The translations under genes were made by a program, and so were the position numbers. This document shows, piece by piece, positions 17,535-27,642 of a DNA stretch of 64,000 bases. This stretch comes from Candidatus Eisenbergiella merdavium (GTDB taxonomy: Bacteria > Bacillota > Clostridia > Lachnospirales > Lachnospiraceae), in NCBI GenBank assembly GCA_019119595.1, contig DWWS01000049.1, positions 29,649-93,648 of the forward strand. The letters are read 5' to 3'. The notes beneath the pieces were generated by a model, which saw only the letters and a program-made list of their open reading frames with translations, ran no database searches and was not told the DNA's origin. How positions within the stretch are numbered: position 1 is the first letter of the stretch; every line of letters begins with the position of its first letter.

Positions 17535-18509
17535 CTATACCATACAGCCTTCCTCCCTGGAATACCGTTCCAGATACCCTTCCGCTTTCTCTCCCGTCAG
17601 TCCAAAATATTTTTCCAGCTTTCTCAGTATCTGTTCCCGGCTGCCTCCAAGCTCAAGATTGTCCAGGATCAGCGCCCGGATTCCGTCCTCCCTTCCCTCT
17701 TCCACACCATCCATGAAAAAGCTGTCCATCTCTTCGTGCATATCGTAGCTCCCTTCTTCATTCTGATACATCTCTGCTTTCTCCAATAACTTTCTGTGAT
17801 CTGTCATCACTGCGATCGCCTCCAGCGTATCCCGATCCAGCCTTTTGTATTCCTCTTTCTTCCTGATATATTCCCGCATTTCCTTACGGTCCTTCCTGAA
17901 CGGAAGCACAGCCAGCAGCTCTTTCAGAGGAGTCCTGAACGCTCCGTAATCCATCTGCTCATCTGCCCGGATCAGGAGCATGGGATAATCCCGGAACAGC
18001 TTCCGAAACGCATCGTCTTTTTCAAAGCGCATCATATCGCTCAGGGCAAGCGGACCGTCCCAGGGCTGTATGCCATGGTAAAGGCAGACGGTATACACGG
18101 GAATCAGCCTGTCCGTTCTGTGCAGGCCGCTGAGCCGTTCAGAGGCATTCTGATAATTCCCCTCCCTCCCGTTTTCCCTCTGAATCACCCTCAGCTGGCG
18201 GAAATATTCCTGCGCGTCATAATTCATACAGCGCAGCGGCATGCTGTAATCCACCGTTTCCTGCGCTTCCAGCGCCACCAGACGCAGGATCGTCCCGCTG
18301 TCCTTCATCCTTCGGATCACGTCCCGGCTGCGGGAACGGTATCGGATATCCTTCCCCCCTTCTTCTGTCTCCGTATAGTTCCCGGATACGTTCTCGATCT
18401 GCTTCGGATCGATCACCTGAACGCCGCCGAAAACCGCCCCGTTCAGCAGATCGGCAAACCGATGATCGTCCTCCAGATATTTCAGCATGGCGTCATTTTT
18501 TTCACCCAT
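17535..18509 (-). CDS. Rpn-like PD-(D/E)XK nuclease/transposase-like protein
   Basis: Protein of 324 aa of the Rpn/transposase_31-like group common in Clostridia. The nuclease core is suggested by LLNGAVFGG near residue 22 and ILRLVALEAQETVDYSMPLR (about residues 75-94), where Glu and the following acidic residues fit a PD-(D/E)XK site. The C-terminal part is charged and helical (EEGREDGIRALIL). It is one of two such proteins here; the other is at 25157-26218. Cellular role is not established. Confidence 0.8.
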   Translation of the reverse strand: MGEKNDAMLKYLEDDHRFADLLNGAVFGGVQVIDPKQIENVSGNYTETEEGGKDIRYRSRSRDVIRRMKDSGTILRLVALEAQETVDYSMPLRCMNYDAQEYFRQLRVIQRENGREGNYQNASERLSGLHRTDRLIPVYTVCLYHGIQPWDGPLALSDMMRFEKDDAFRKLFRDYPMLLIRADEQMDYGAFRTPLKELLAVLPFRKDRKEMREYIRKKEEYKRLDRDTLEAIAVMTDHRKLLEKAEMYQNEEGSYDMHEEMDSFFMDGVEEGREDGIRALILDNLELGGSREQILRKLEKYFGLTGEKAEGYLERYSREEGCMV

Positions 18510-18661
18510 TCTCCTTAAATTGCCTCCCTTTCCCGGCAGACACGCGAAGAACCGGCCCGCCGCTTATCCATTTTGTTTTCCTGTCCAACCTCTGTGTAAA
18601 TACGGCAGATACGCCAAAAGAAAATACAGATCGTCAGATATGATATTTTTATCATAAAACG

Positions 18662-18698
18662 ATCCGGCGGAATTGTCAAACACGAAATTCCGCCGGAT
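18662..18698 (-). terminator. Terminator downstream of the GH13 gene
   Basis: A perfect 13-bp stem (18662-18674 with 18686-18698) lies about 80 nt beyond the glucosidase stop. On the minus strand it is followed by CGTTTTATG, a modest T-run. It may end transcription from either side. Confidence 0.65.
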
Positions 18699-18778
18699 AA
18701 AAATCAGAAATATAGAAGGTTACAGTTCTCTCTGCGCCCTCCGCAAAGCCGCCAGCCCCAAATTCAATCCGGGTCAGG

Positions 18779-20329
18779 CTACCGTCTTATTCCACCTTCA
18801 CCCAGCAGGCCGAGCAGGCAGGAATCGTCATCAGACCATCCTGAGTTTTCAGCTCTCCGCCAAAGCGATATACCACCTCTCCGGTCTTCAGGCTGCAGGC
18901 AAAGCTTTCTTCCCTGCCGGAGGGATTCAGCACCACCAGAATCTTCTCCTCTCCCGCGCTCCTCAGATAGGCGGAAGGGATAGGCATTTTCCTGCGCATA
19001 CACGAATTCGATCTCCCCCCGATTCGACAGGGCGGGATGTGCCTGTCTGACGGCGATGAGCTTATTCACCTCCTGCCAGAGAGAATCCTCCTGCGCCTGC
19101 TGGCGCTGCACCGTGGGGCGATCCGCGCTCTCATCCTGTCTGATGTAGAGCTTTTCCTTTGCGGCGCTGCTGAAGCCCGCGTTCACACCGTCGTCCCACT
19201 GCATGGGCGTGCGGGCGCCGGTCCGGTTGAAGCCGCCCTCCACGGAGGTTAGGCCGGGCAGATAGCGCATTCCGATCTCATCTCCATAATAGATGAACGG
19301 CGCTCCCGGCATGGAAAGCAGGAAAGCGAACGCCACCTTCAGATCCTCTCCGTCCAGCCGCCAGGCGATCCGCTCCATATCGTGATTACCGGAGGGAATG
19401 CAGATCAGCCCCTTTTTCTCCGACTTTTCATAATTCTCCACATACTTCTTCACAAACTGGGAAATATCACCCTTTCCCTCTTTTGAAAAGTAAGGATGCT
19501 CGCAGCGGAACAGGTCGTTATAGTGAGAGGGGCCGAAATGAAGCAGGAAATCCATGTGAAAGCCGCCCTGAAGGGACTTATCCGGCTCTCCCCATTCGGA
19601 AACCAGCACGGCCTCCGGAAATTCCTCATCCAGAAACGCGCGGACCTTTTTCCAGAGAGCGATGGTTCCCTTTCCGTCCTCGTCCTGCTTGACCAGCGAG
19701 CCGGCCATATCCACACGGAAGCCGTCGCAGCCCATCCGAAGCCAGAAACGCATCACATCCTTCATGGCCTCAAGCGTGGCTCTTGGGCCCTCGTCCTCCG
19801 GCGACATCTGCCATGGCCTTGTGATCTTATAGTAGCCGTAATTCAGCGCGGGCTGGGAGGAGAAAAAATTCACCGCACAGGAGCCGTCCCGGTCGGAGAT
19901 CCCCCGCAGGCTTGCCATATCCTCCGGCGCCTCCCAGATGCTGTCCGTCCACACATAGCGGTCGGAATATATATTTTTTTCCGCCTTCATGGATTCCCGG
20001 AACCAGGGATGCTCCACCGATGTATGGCCGGGAACCAGATCCAGGAGCACATGCATGCCTCTCTGGTGCGCCTCCTGAAAAAGCCGCTTTGCGTCCTCAT
20101 TGGTGCCGTACCTGGGCGCGATGGTATAGTAATCCGCCACGTCATAGCCGGCGTCCCCGAAGGGCGATACGAAGCAGGGATTCAGCCAGATGGCATTGCA
20201 GCCAAGCTCCCTGATATAATCAAGCTTTTCGATCACGCCCGGCAGATCCCCGATGCCGTCGCTGTTGGTATCCAGAAAGGACTGGGGATAGATTTCATAA
20301 AAAACCGCATCATCAAGCCATTTCGCCAT
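18779..20329 (-). pseudogene. GH13 alpha-glucosidase with a C-terminal frameshift
   Basis: The start is MAKWLDDAVFYEIYPQSF after AAGGAGG. GH13 oligo-1,6-glucosidase-type motifs are present: DLVPGHTS, GFRVDMAG (nucleophile region), VSEWG (acid/base Glu) and GNHDMERIAWR. The catalytic barrel is intact. Near 18971-18976 one extra base (TTCC for an expected TTC) shifts the frame after ENAYPF. The normal C-terminal strand sequence (AYLRSAGEEKILVVLNPSG, ending ACWVKVE) continues in the neighbouring frame to 18787. As written the product is 516 aa with a scrambled last ~65 residues. A sequencing error is possible; activity may survive because the active site is upstream. Confidence 0.8.
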
Positions 20330-20351
20330 AGCAACCTCCTTTATCTCTGCC

Positions 20352-21215
20352 CTATTTAACCTCCACCCTGCTGTTGAAGCGGTCCAGAAGCAGGGCAAGC
20401 ACAATACCCACCGCAATACAGATCAGATTGACTACGGCCGCTCCTACGGTTGCAAAGCCGGAAACGGGAATGATCATCACCGTAGCCGCGATCACGATGC
20501 CGATGATTCCGTGGAACGCGATGGAATAGAAATTGTCGAACAGAGCGTTCACCGCCTTCGCCAGGCAGATCACCGTCACCAGCGCGCCGATCCCGCCGGG
20601 GATCAGGACGCCGAAGTCCAGATGACCAATCCCGTCCACAAACGGCGTGTACAGTCCGAGAGGCATCAGCAGCGTGGAAAAGCTCATACCGGGAGCGATC
20701 ACGCTCAGAGCCAGGCAGAAACCGCAGAACAGGTACCAGACGAAATTAGGGGTGATCTGTACGGAAAAAGCCTTCAGAGCGCCCAGCAGCACAAAGATGA
20801 ATACCATGCAGATCACGAGGGAGATCCAGGAGCCCTTACTTCTTCCTTTTTCTCCCGCCTCGCGGAACAGGGAAGGAAGCATGCCCGTGATCAGACCGAT
20901 GAAGAGGCAGACCGAAGGATCCGGATACTTCTCCAGGAAAAAGGCCAGCAGGTTTGCGACTCCGAGAAAGCCCACCACGCCGCCGATCCCGTAGGGTATC
21001 AGAATGGGCATATGGGTCTTAAAACGCGCGAAGGGTTTGGAAAGGAATTCCATGGCCGGCTTGTAAACGCCGAATACCACCGCAAGCACACCGCCCGAGA
21101 TCCCGGGAAGCACGGCGCCAAGGCCGATCAGCGCTCCCTGAATGATGTGATAGAGCACCAGAAACGGATTGCTTCCTGTGCTTTTCTGTTCTTTTCTCAT
21201 TTCCGTTTTACTCAT
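20352..21215 (-). CDS. DUF368 family membrane protein
   Basis: Polytopic membrane protein of 287 aa from MSKTEMRKEQ, with GGAGA upstream. The family motif near the N-terminus (GALIGLGAVLPGISGGVLAVV) and its echo in the second half (SVIAPGMSFSTLLMPLGLY) mark DUF368. I recall this family being linked to polyprenyl-phosphate (undecaprenyl phosphate) translocation in some bacteria (PopT); whether that applies here is uncertain. It ends 22 nt before the glucosidase start and may be co-transcribed with it. Confidence 0.88.
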   Translation of the reverse strand: MSKTEMRKEQKSTGSNPFLVLYHIIQGALIGLGAVLPGISGGVLAVVFGVYKPAMEFLSKPFARFKTHMPILIPYGIGGVVGFLGVANLLAFFLEKYPDPSVCLFIGLITGMLPSLFREAGEKGRSKGSWISLVICMVFIFVLLGALKAFSVQITPNFVWYLFCGFCLALSVIAPGMSFSTLLMPLGLYTPFVDGIGHLDFGVLIPGGIGALVTVICLAKAVNALFDNFYSIAFHGIIGIVIAATVMIIPVSGFATVGAAVVNLICIAVGIVLALLLDRFNSRVEVK

Positions 21216-21409
21216 GTAACAGTCTCCATTTTCAGATTTATATTTTGCTGTTTTCCCATTTTGGAACACGCTGAAAGCCTTCCTTCAGCCGCAGAATGAA
21301 AAACAGCCGCATCGTGCTGATTATACTGTTTTCAGGGTCTTTTTTCAAGTAGCCTGTCCAAAGTTTCCCAAAGCTTTGGCGGCCCGCCTGTCCCAAATTC
21401 TTTGTCTCA

Positions 21410-22324
21410 TCATTCCACGATCCTCAGACTTCTCACCCTGCGCTCGCAGATCCGGTCCGTCTCCCTCACGCTGCCAAACAGCAGCTCTCCCTGCGGATCG
21501 TGGCGCAGCCGGTTTTCCATGGCACGGGCGCGGCTCTGGTTCGCATAGCAGTACAGACAGCCGTTGGGACAGGTGTTATAGGCGCCGATATCCACGCTTT
21601 CCATACAGCCGCAGCCGTTCCTCTGGCCCTTATCCGGCTTCAGCTCCAGCCTGCAGCCGCAGGTCTGCTCCAGGAGCCTCTGATCCAGGCAGCCGCCCCG
21701 CTCAATGCCGTACCCGTCAAGCTCCCAGCTCTCGCAGCAGGTCTGCGCTCTCAGACCGTGTTCCCCGGCGATTCTGCCGATGCCGGACGCCAGCGCGCGT
21801 ACCTCCTGCTCTCCGATCTGACAAAACGTCGTTTTCTTCAGCTTTGCATACAGATCCACAAAGCTGATCACCACCCGGTCCGCATGCGCCGCAAGCCTTC
21901 CGCACATTCGTTCAAACGTATCCAGATGGCGGCCTATCGTCCATTCCTCTGTCAAAAGGATCGGGTCGTATCTCCATACCATGCGCCCGGCGCCGATCCG
22001 TTCGGAGAGCAGGCAGAACTGCTCCATGATCTCTTCCTTTTCTCTCAGCCCCCGCTCCAGCTCCTTCCCATAGGGCGTGATGGTATACTGAAAACAGTAA
22101 GGAATCCCCATTTCGTCCAGCCGGGGAAGCTTCTCCGTCATCGGGCCGGCATCCTTGGTCCAGAATACGATGCAGTCCAGCGTATCCGGCCGCAGCGGGA
22201 TGCGGCTGATCTGAGCAGCGTTCATGGGATTTCTCACCAGCGCATACCCGGCGCGCAGGCGGTTCATGAACCATTCCGAATACCAGCATGGAATATCGGT
22301 TCTTCTTGATGCGGACAGAATCAT
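21410..22324 (-). CDS. DUF1848 family protein, probable Fe-S enzyme
   Basis: Protein of 304 aa from MILSASRRTDIPCWY, with GGAGG 5 nt upstream. The N-terminal motif SASRRTDIP is the hallmark of DUF1848. Near the C-terminus there is a cysteine cluster (NTCPNGCLYCYANQ, about residues 245-258) plus further cysteines just upstream (GCGCMES), which suggests an iron-sulfur cluster of radical-SAM-like or photoproduct-lyase type. The catalytic activity is not known to me. Confidence 0.85.
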   Translation of the reverse strand: MILSASRRTDIPCWYSEWFMNRLRAGYALVRNPMNAAQISRIPLRPDTLDCIVFWTKDAGPMTEKLPRLDEMGIPYCFQYTITPYGKELERGLREKEEIMEQFCLLSERIGAGRMVWRYDPILLTEEWTIGRHLDTFERMCGRLAAHADRVVISFVDLYAKLKKTTFCQIGEQEVRALASGIGRIAGEHGLRAQTCCESWELDGYGIERGGCLDQRLLEQTCGCRLELKPDKGQRNGCGCMESVDIGAYNTCPNGCLYCYANQSRARAMENRLRHDPQGELLFGSVRETDRICERRVRSLRIVE

Positions 22325-22456
22325 GCTTGCCTCCATAAGAATAAAGAAAAACCGGCCGTATCATTCTCCAGAATGACATGCCGGAATTTTCTCATACGCT
22401 TTGACATTCGCTGTTCTTTCACATACGCTGTACTTCCGCGCTGCACTTTCGCGTGA

Positions 22457-23503
22457 TCAGATACCGATCACGTTGACCGCGTGCATATAGGCATCCGAGC
22501 CCCGCGCACAGGTAACGACGACCCGCCTTCCTTTCACCAGAACCTTGCAGTTGCTGAAGCCGGTTGAGGAATCCAGCCGAAGCTCCATCGTTCCCGCATC
22601 CGTATTCAGGTAGAGGGTGTTTTCCGTGGATCGCTCATCCACAGATCCCACTACGGCTGCGGTGGATGAGGTGTCCACCGACGCATCGGACGAACCGTCC
22701 TTTTCCCCAACAATGCGCGCTGCGTGAAGATAGGCATCCGAGCCGTGATAGAAGGAAACCTTCAGCTTCCTTCCGGGCGTCAGAACTCTGGCGTTTGAAA
22801 TATCGCAGTCCCCGTCGATCACAAACTGCATCTCTCCGCCGTCAGTGGACAGATACAGCAGATCCTCCTTTGTGCTGTTCCCCACCGTTCCCTTCAGCGT
22901 GGTAACGGTCCTTCCGTTAATGGTTTCCGTTGTCACCGCCGCTTCCTTCGCCACATCCGAAATGCTCACCGCATGCAGATAGGCGTCCGAGCCTCTCGCA
23001 CAGACGATCTGATAGGTTTCCCCTGCGACCAGCACCTTGCACCCGTCCATATTGGTGGACGAATCCAGCCTGATCTGCATTTCCCCCTGGTCCGTTTTCA
23101 GATACAGCAGGTCGTCCTTCGTTTTGTCGCTGATCTCCCCCTTTACGGTTACGGACGTAGAGTAATCAATGGAATTGGATTCCTGCTTTACGCCGGTGGT
23201 GATCTTCGCCGCATGCAGATAGCCGTCCGATCCATAGGTAACGGACACATAAATCTCCCTTCCCGGAAGCAGCACCTTGCAGCCGCTTGCGTCCGTTTCG
23301 GAATCAATCTTTATCTCCATCCGCCCCTGCGAGGTGGAGAGCAGCAAAAGCTCCGTATCCGTTCCCGACAAAATTGTTCCATATACCGTGGCTATGATTT
23401 CCGCCGCCCTTACCTGCAATGCACCGGACGGCAGAAAAACCGCCAGAAGCAGCGCGCAGGTCAGCAGGAAAGCCAGCCTGTTTCCGCCTTTTTTCATCCT
23501 CAT
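22457..23503 (-). CDS. Secreted protein with four tandem ~75-residue repeats
   Basis: Protein of 348 aa with a clear signal peptide (MRMKKGGNR, hydrophobic stretch, cleavage near VRAAE at about residue 34) and a strong AAGGAGG site. The mature part is four copies of one beta-rich unit. Each contains a (D)LLYL-T--GEM---(L/I)D segment, a CKVL--G segment and ends in GSDAYLHA(V/A). Units 1, 2 and 4 have one cysteine at the same place; unit 3 has Ala-Arg there. No catalytic motif is visible. The function is unknown; a surface binding or scaffold protein is possible. Confidence 0.8.
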   Translation of the reverse strand: MRMKKGGNRLAFLLTCALLLAVFLPSGALQVRAAEIIATVYGTILSGTDTELLLLSTSQGRMEIKIDSETDASGCKVLLPGREIYVSVTYGSDGYLHAAKITTGVKQESNSIDYSTSVTVKGEISDKTKDDLLYLKTDQGEMQIRLDSSTNMDGCKVLVAGETYQIVCARGSDAYLHAVSISDVAKEAAVTTETINGRTVTTLKGTVGNSTKEDLLYLSTDGGEMQFVIDGDCDISNARVLTPGRKLKVSFYHGSDAYLHAARIVGEKDGSSDASVDTSSTAAVVGSVDERSTENTLYLNTDAGTMELRLDSSTGFSNCKVLVKGRRVVVTCARGSDAYMHAVNVIGI

Positions 23504-23751
23504 AAACCTTCCTCCTTTGTAACGGTACAGCTTAGCTTCATCATATAATATTTGCCTCCGAAAAGCAACTGCTTTGAGAGAACGGTAAAAAAAGCCGGTC
23601 CCCAAAAGAAAAAAAGCGTGGACGCTTCGATTTTCCTGAGGTAAAATAAACATGATTTTATTGGTTTTTATTTTAAAGGGTCATCGAAAAGCGCGGCAAA
23701 AAAGGCTCTCGACGGAAATTAGGGCCGCCTGCGCTCTGAAACGGGGATTTT

Positions 23752-25041
23752 ATGGAGAAAAAAGAAGACAACAGCAACAAACCGATACAACCGGAGCAAT
23801 CCGCGCAGCCGGCGCATATTTATCTGGAAACGCAGGGTGATTACCGGATGCGGGAGCTGGACAGACGCGACCTTGAGCAGTTTAACGCGCTTTTAACCTA
23901 CGCTTTCCAGGTAACCTCCTACGAGCTGCTTCAGACTGGCTGGGAGCAGGATGAATTCAAGTACGCAAAAAGGCCCATGCTGGAGGAGGCCTACGTCCTC
24001 GGCTGGTTTTATAAGGACAGGCTGGCCTCCATGATCGTGGTCTACTCCATGAAGGTCAACATCCACGACAACATCATGAATATGGGCGGCATCACCGGTG
24101 TCGCGACCTATCCGGAATATACGGGCCGCGGCCTGATCCACTCCCTGATGCGGCGCGCCATCAACTATATGCATGAGCAGGGCTTTCCCATCTCTTTCCT
24201 GTATCCCTATTCCATACCATTTTACCGGAAGATGGGATGGGAGATCGTATCCGACAAGATCACCTTCACCATCCGGGACACGCAGCTCCCGAAGCCGCGG
24301 CCAGTGGAAGGTATGGTAGAACGGGTCAGCCAGGATTCCGAGGATTTTCACAACGTATATTCCTATTTTGCCCTCCAGCGCCACGGCGCTATGATCCGGG
24401 ACAATCTGGCCTGGGACGAATACTGGCGCTGGGAAAACGACGACATGATCGTCGCCGTCTATTACAGCGGGGAGCATAAACCGCTGGGCTATGTGGTCTA
24501 CTACATCGCGAACGAGATCTTCCATATTAAGGAAATGGTCTATCTGAACATCGAAGCAAACTATGGTCTGTGGAACTACATCACCGCACATTTTTCCATG
24601 ATCACCCAGGTGGTAGGGGACAACTATTCGGGAGAGCCGATGGCCTACCTGCTGGAGGACAGCGAGATCACGGAAAGCGTTTCTCCCTATATCATGGCCA
24701 GGATCGTAGATGCCGAAAGCTTCCTTCGGGAATATCCCTGGCAGATACAGCCTGAGGATTTCCGCATCCACTTCCGCGTCATGGATGAAATGGCCCCCTG
24801 GAATACCGGCGATTATCTGGTTTCCTGGAAGGGCGGCGAAACCCGCTGCGAGCGGGTGGAAAACAACCAGTCCATCAACGTGGTGGAGCTGGACATCAAC
24901 ACGCTGACCACCATGCTCATGGGCTATAAGCGCCCCAGCTATCTGTATGAGCATGAAAAGATCAAAACGGAATACTATATGCTCACCTGGCTGGAGCGGC
25001 TGATTCCGGTGGAAAAGCCTTACTTTTCGGATTATTTTTAA
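23752..25041 (+). CDS. Eis-like GNAT N-acetyltransferase
   Basis: Acetyltransferase of 429 aa, the length of Eis-type proteins: tandem GNAT folds plus a C-terminal SCP2-like domain. The acetyl-CoA motif is GVATYPEYTGRGLIHSLM (about residues 116-133) and the YPYSIPFYRKMGW motif follows. Eis proteins acetylate amines such as aminoglycosides, but this gut branch has no known substrate. It is a single gene ending in a strong terminator; the first ~25 residues are a Gln/Pro-rich leader. Confidence 0.85.
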   Translation: MEKKEDNSNKPIQPEQSAQPAHIYLETQGDYRMRELDRRDLEQFNALLTYAFQVTSYELLQTGWEQDEFKYAKRPMLEEAYVLGWFYKDRLASMIVVYSMKVNIHDNIMNMGGITGVATYPEYTGRGLIHSLMRRAINYMHEQGFPISFLYPYSIPFYRKMGWEIVSDKITFTIRDTQLPKPRPVEGMVERVSQDSEDFHNVYSYFALQRHGAMIRDNLAWDEYWRWENDDMIVAVYYSGEHKPLGYVVYYIANEIFHIKEMVYLNIEANYGLWNYITAHFSMITQVVGDNYSGEPMAYLLEDSEITESVSPYIMARIVDAESFLREYPWQIQPEDFRIHFRVMDEMAPWNTGDYLVSWKGGETRCERVENNQSINVVELDINTLTTMLMGYKRPSYLYEHEKIKTEYYMLTWLERLIPVEKPYFSDYF

Positions 25042-25078
25042 AGCGGTTCCTGATCTGTTTTCGGGAAAAAGAATATTT

Positions 25079-25115
25079 TTAAAAGAGGTTCTGCGAAGAA
25101 CCTCTTTTAGTTTAT
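25079..25115 (+). terminator. Rho-independent terminator
   Basis: A perfect 12-bp stem (25081-25092 with 25097-25108) with loop GCGA and flanking A- and T-runs. It ends the GNAT gene on the + strand and, read the other way, the Rpn-like gene on the - strand. Confidence 0.9.
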
Positions 25116-25156
25116 ATGGATACTGAAAACCGGCGCGGATGTCCATAGTACAAACT

Positions 25157-26218
25157 CTACGCTTTTCCGGAAAGCCACTCCTGTACAATGGCAGTACTTA
25201 CCCCTGTTGCCTCTGCGATCTTCCCGTCAGACATCCCCATGGCCGAAAGAGAAATTGCGATCTCCTTCCTCGCTTCTGCTTTTCCTTCTCTGATTCCTTC
25301 CAGCTTCCCATCCCGGATCATTCCCTGAATCCCTTTGCACACGTCGATTCCTCCCTCCTGTGTCGTATATTCCTGTGTTCTGATTTTCATGAGCTCCGAT
25401 GAATGCGTCAGCTCTGCCAGCGCGTTGACCGCCGTTTCTGAAACGTTCGTGAAATATTCCCGGTTTGCGTTGATGAAATTTTCCAGCTTCTCCTTGTCGT
25501 CCGCATATTTTCGGAAGCCGAAGATCGTACGCAGCTCTCCGGTGTAGCCGCAGATCTCCTCATCCGTCATCCTGCAGACATCCAGAAGCCTGATCTCCAG
25601 CTGTAGGGTATGTGCTGAATCAACATCGTCCGCAAACAGGTCCGAAAGCTTCACCGGCCCGTCCCAAGGCTCCTTTCCCCAATAAAGCACCAGCGTCACA
25701 CAACGGGAAAGGCGGTCTGTTTTCAAAAAGCGGCCCAGGTATTCCCCCGCCGTAAGGCCCTCCGGAATATGCCTTTGGCCCTTTCCGTTTCTCCATTCCG
25801 TATCATGACGATCCTGGATGACCTGCATCTGGCGGGCATAATTGACAAAGTCCAGCTCCAGCACGCGGAAGGGCATGGCATAGTCGATCTCCGACTGATG
25901 CTCAATTCCAAAAACGGCAAAACTTCTTCCGCTTTTCACGCTCTTGACCACGTCGCGGTACTGCACCAGCGAAACGCTGCCGTCTCCCCTGGTGATGCGG
26001 ATGCGGGCCGTTTCCTTGACATCCTCGTCCTGAAGCTCTTCGGCGGACAGAGGCGGCTCACAGCGCAGGGCGTGATTAAAAAGCTCGGCAAAGTTTTCAT
26101 TGTTCGTTTTGAACAGAAGCGTGGCGGCTGTATCCTTTTTCATTCCCTGTCCGGCGATCTTGCCGATACCCCTGCGCCTGCTGCTGTTTTGCTCGTTCTC
26201 TTTTGTCTTTTCTTTCAA
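25157..26218 (-). CDS. Rpn-like PD-(D/E)XK nuclease/transposase-like protein
   Basis: Protein of 353 aa with a TTG start preceded by AAAGGAG; an internal ATG at residue 26 (MKKDTAATLLF) is a possible alternative. It shares the core of the gene at 17535-18509: ELFNHAL, then SFAVFGIEHQSEIDYAMPFRV, with Glu in the expected nuclease position, and LVLYWGKEPWDGP corresponding to VCLYHGIQPWDGP. The C-terminus (DGKIAEATGVSTAIVQEWL) looks like a small helix-turn-helix. Role unknown. Confidence 0.78.
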   Translation of the reverse strand: MKEKTKENEQNSSRRRGIGKIAGQGMKKDTAATLLFKTNNENFAELFNHALRCEPPLSAEELQDEDVKETARIRITRGDGSVSLVQYRDVVKSVKSGRSFAVFGIEHQSEIDYAMPFRVLELDFVNYARQMQVIQDRHDTEWRNGKGQRHIPEGLTAGEYLGRFLKTDRLSRCVTLVLYWGKEPWDGPVKLSDLFADDVDSAHTLQLEIRLLDVCRMTDEEICGYTGELRTIFGFRKYADDKEKLENFINANREYFTNVSETAVNALAELTHSSELMKIRTQEYTTQEGGIDVCKGIQGMIRDGKLEGIREGKAEARKEIAISLSAMGMSDGKIAEATGVSTAIVQEWLSGKA

Positions 26219-26537
26219 AGGCAGACTCCTTTCTGGGAAGCAGATATCATACGCATATCATGTGCATAAACGTATACATAACGCTTCCCGGCAGGAGCGC
26301 CCTTCTTCACACAGCCTTCTCAGGGAGCTCCTGCATCTTCGGTTTGCAGTTATAATGGTGGAATATAAGATTTGCATAGAGTTCCCAAAATCGTCAGAGA
26401 AAACAGTCGACCTTCTGTTTTGACGATAGCCGAACGGCTTAAAAAGAAATTTATGCTATCTGAAGCATAGCACTTTTCTGGCGGACAGGCAAGCCTTTTT
26501 GACTGAACGGTTGTGTAAGGTTCTGTAACGATGCGGG
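26219..26537. other. Non-coding stretch, nothing recognised
   Basis: About 320 bases with no gene, RNA or repeat that I can support. It presumably contains the promoter of the Rpn-like gene on the minus strand. Confidence 0.4.
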
Positions 26538-26681
26538 TCAGCCCTTCCAGATCCAGGATGGAGCCGCCCCCCAGAAAGCCGTCTCCTTGTCCAGCGCCGC
26601 CGTGGCCTCGTCCAGCTGTTCCTGCGTCAGATTTTTCTCCCGGAGGAATTTCCGGATCATTTCAGCAAGTTGTACCTGCAT
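26538..26681 (-). CDS. Possible 47-residue small protein
   Basis: A 48-codon frame beginning MQVQLAEMIRKFL with AGGAGG 11 nt upstream and an amphipathic, helical N-terminal half (LTQEQLDEATAALDKE). It could be a genuine small protein or the start of a degraded gene, as its tail is low in conserved-looking sequence. No function can be proposed. Confidence 0.35.
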   Translation of the reverse strand: MQVQLAEMIRKFLREKNLTQEQLDEATAALDKETAFWGAAPSWIWKG

Positions 26682-26932
26682 CGTTTCGCACTCCTCCTGT
26701 GCCTACAGCATATCATCGACTTTGGAGCGGAAACAGAGTGTATTTTCCCGATTTGGACGGAAAATAGTTTCCATTATTAATCGTCGTAGTTCCCTCGTCA
26801 TGAAAGAATTTCCGGAACGCTGTTCGAGATACGGTAAACAAAACGGTTCGTTTCATCAATGCGTCTGCCTGTAGAGATAATCTTCCCACGCTTCCTCTCA
26901 AACCAGATCTTTTTCATATTTCATTTTCTCGT

Positions 26933-27642
26933 TCAAAACTGCAAAAGCTGACGGTCTGCATCCAGCCGTGCTTTTCTTCCAACTGGCAAAAGAGCATGCC
27001 TGTCTCCATGACCGAAATCGTCACAATATGCCACCGGAATGCCATGCCGTTTTCCAAATCTTTCAAGCAGTTCCAAAAGCTGTTGCAGCGAACGGAAAGA
27101 ATCTCCTTCCCCGCTTGAATAATGGCCAAAAAGAAGGCCGGAAACATTTTTCATTCCCTCATTCCCTCCCCGGTCAGACAGCAGGTGCCGCCCTCCATCA
27201 GCCGGGAAACAAACTGTGTTTCATCGAAAGCACAAACAGACTCAAACAATCCGGGTGTCTGTCCATAAAAGGTTTCCACCCCCGCCTGGAACCATATTGC
27301 ATTCAAAATGGATGTGCCGTCACTGTAGCTGACATACAGCTTGGGATGTTTTCGAATGTTCTCATAATCAATAAGCGGAAGGAGCGGAACGCTTCCTGTC
27401 CCGCCCCCGAAAAAGATCATTGTCACTTCGTCATCGGCAACCATTTCGTTAAAATCGTCAGCTCGTTCCTGTGTTGAAGCTAAATGTCCCCAGGTTGTCC
27501 GGTACAGATTCCTTCCAGTTTTCACCCGGAAGCCCTTGCTCTCCAATCCAGCTACTATTTTTTCATAGGATTCCTCAATAGCGATATGACTGGGAGAAAC
27601 CAGACCGATCACGTCTCCCTTCTTCAAAAGCCCCGCCTTCAT
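26933..27642 (-). pseudogene. S66 (LD-carboxypeptidase/MccF-like) peptidase, internally deleted
   Basis: The first 163 codons encode an S66 N-terminal domain (KKGDVIGLVSPS, then FFGGGTGSVPLLPLIDY and YVSYSDGTSILNAI, which carries the region of the catalytic serine). They stop at 27151. From about 27154 another frame gives the S66 C-terminal end (SGLLFGHYS, IPVAYCDDFGHGDRHALLPVG). The segment usually joining them, including the catalytic Glu region, is absent and the join is out of frame. This is a deletion pseudogene, or two remnants of one. A functional protein would be about 300-340 aa. Confidence 0.78.
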
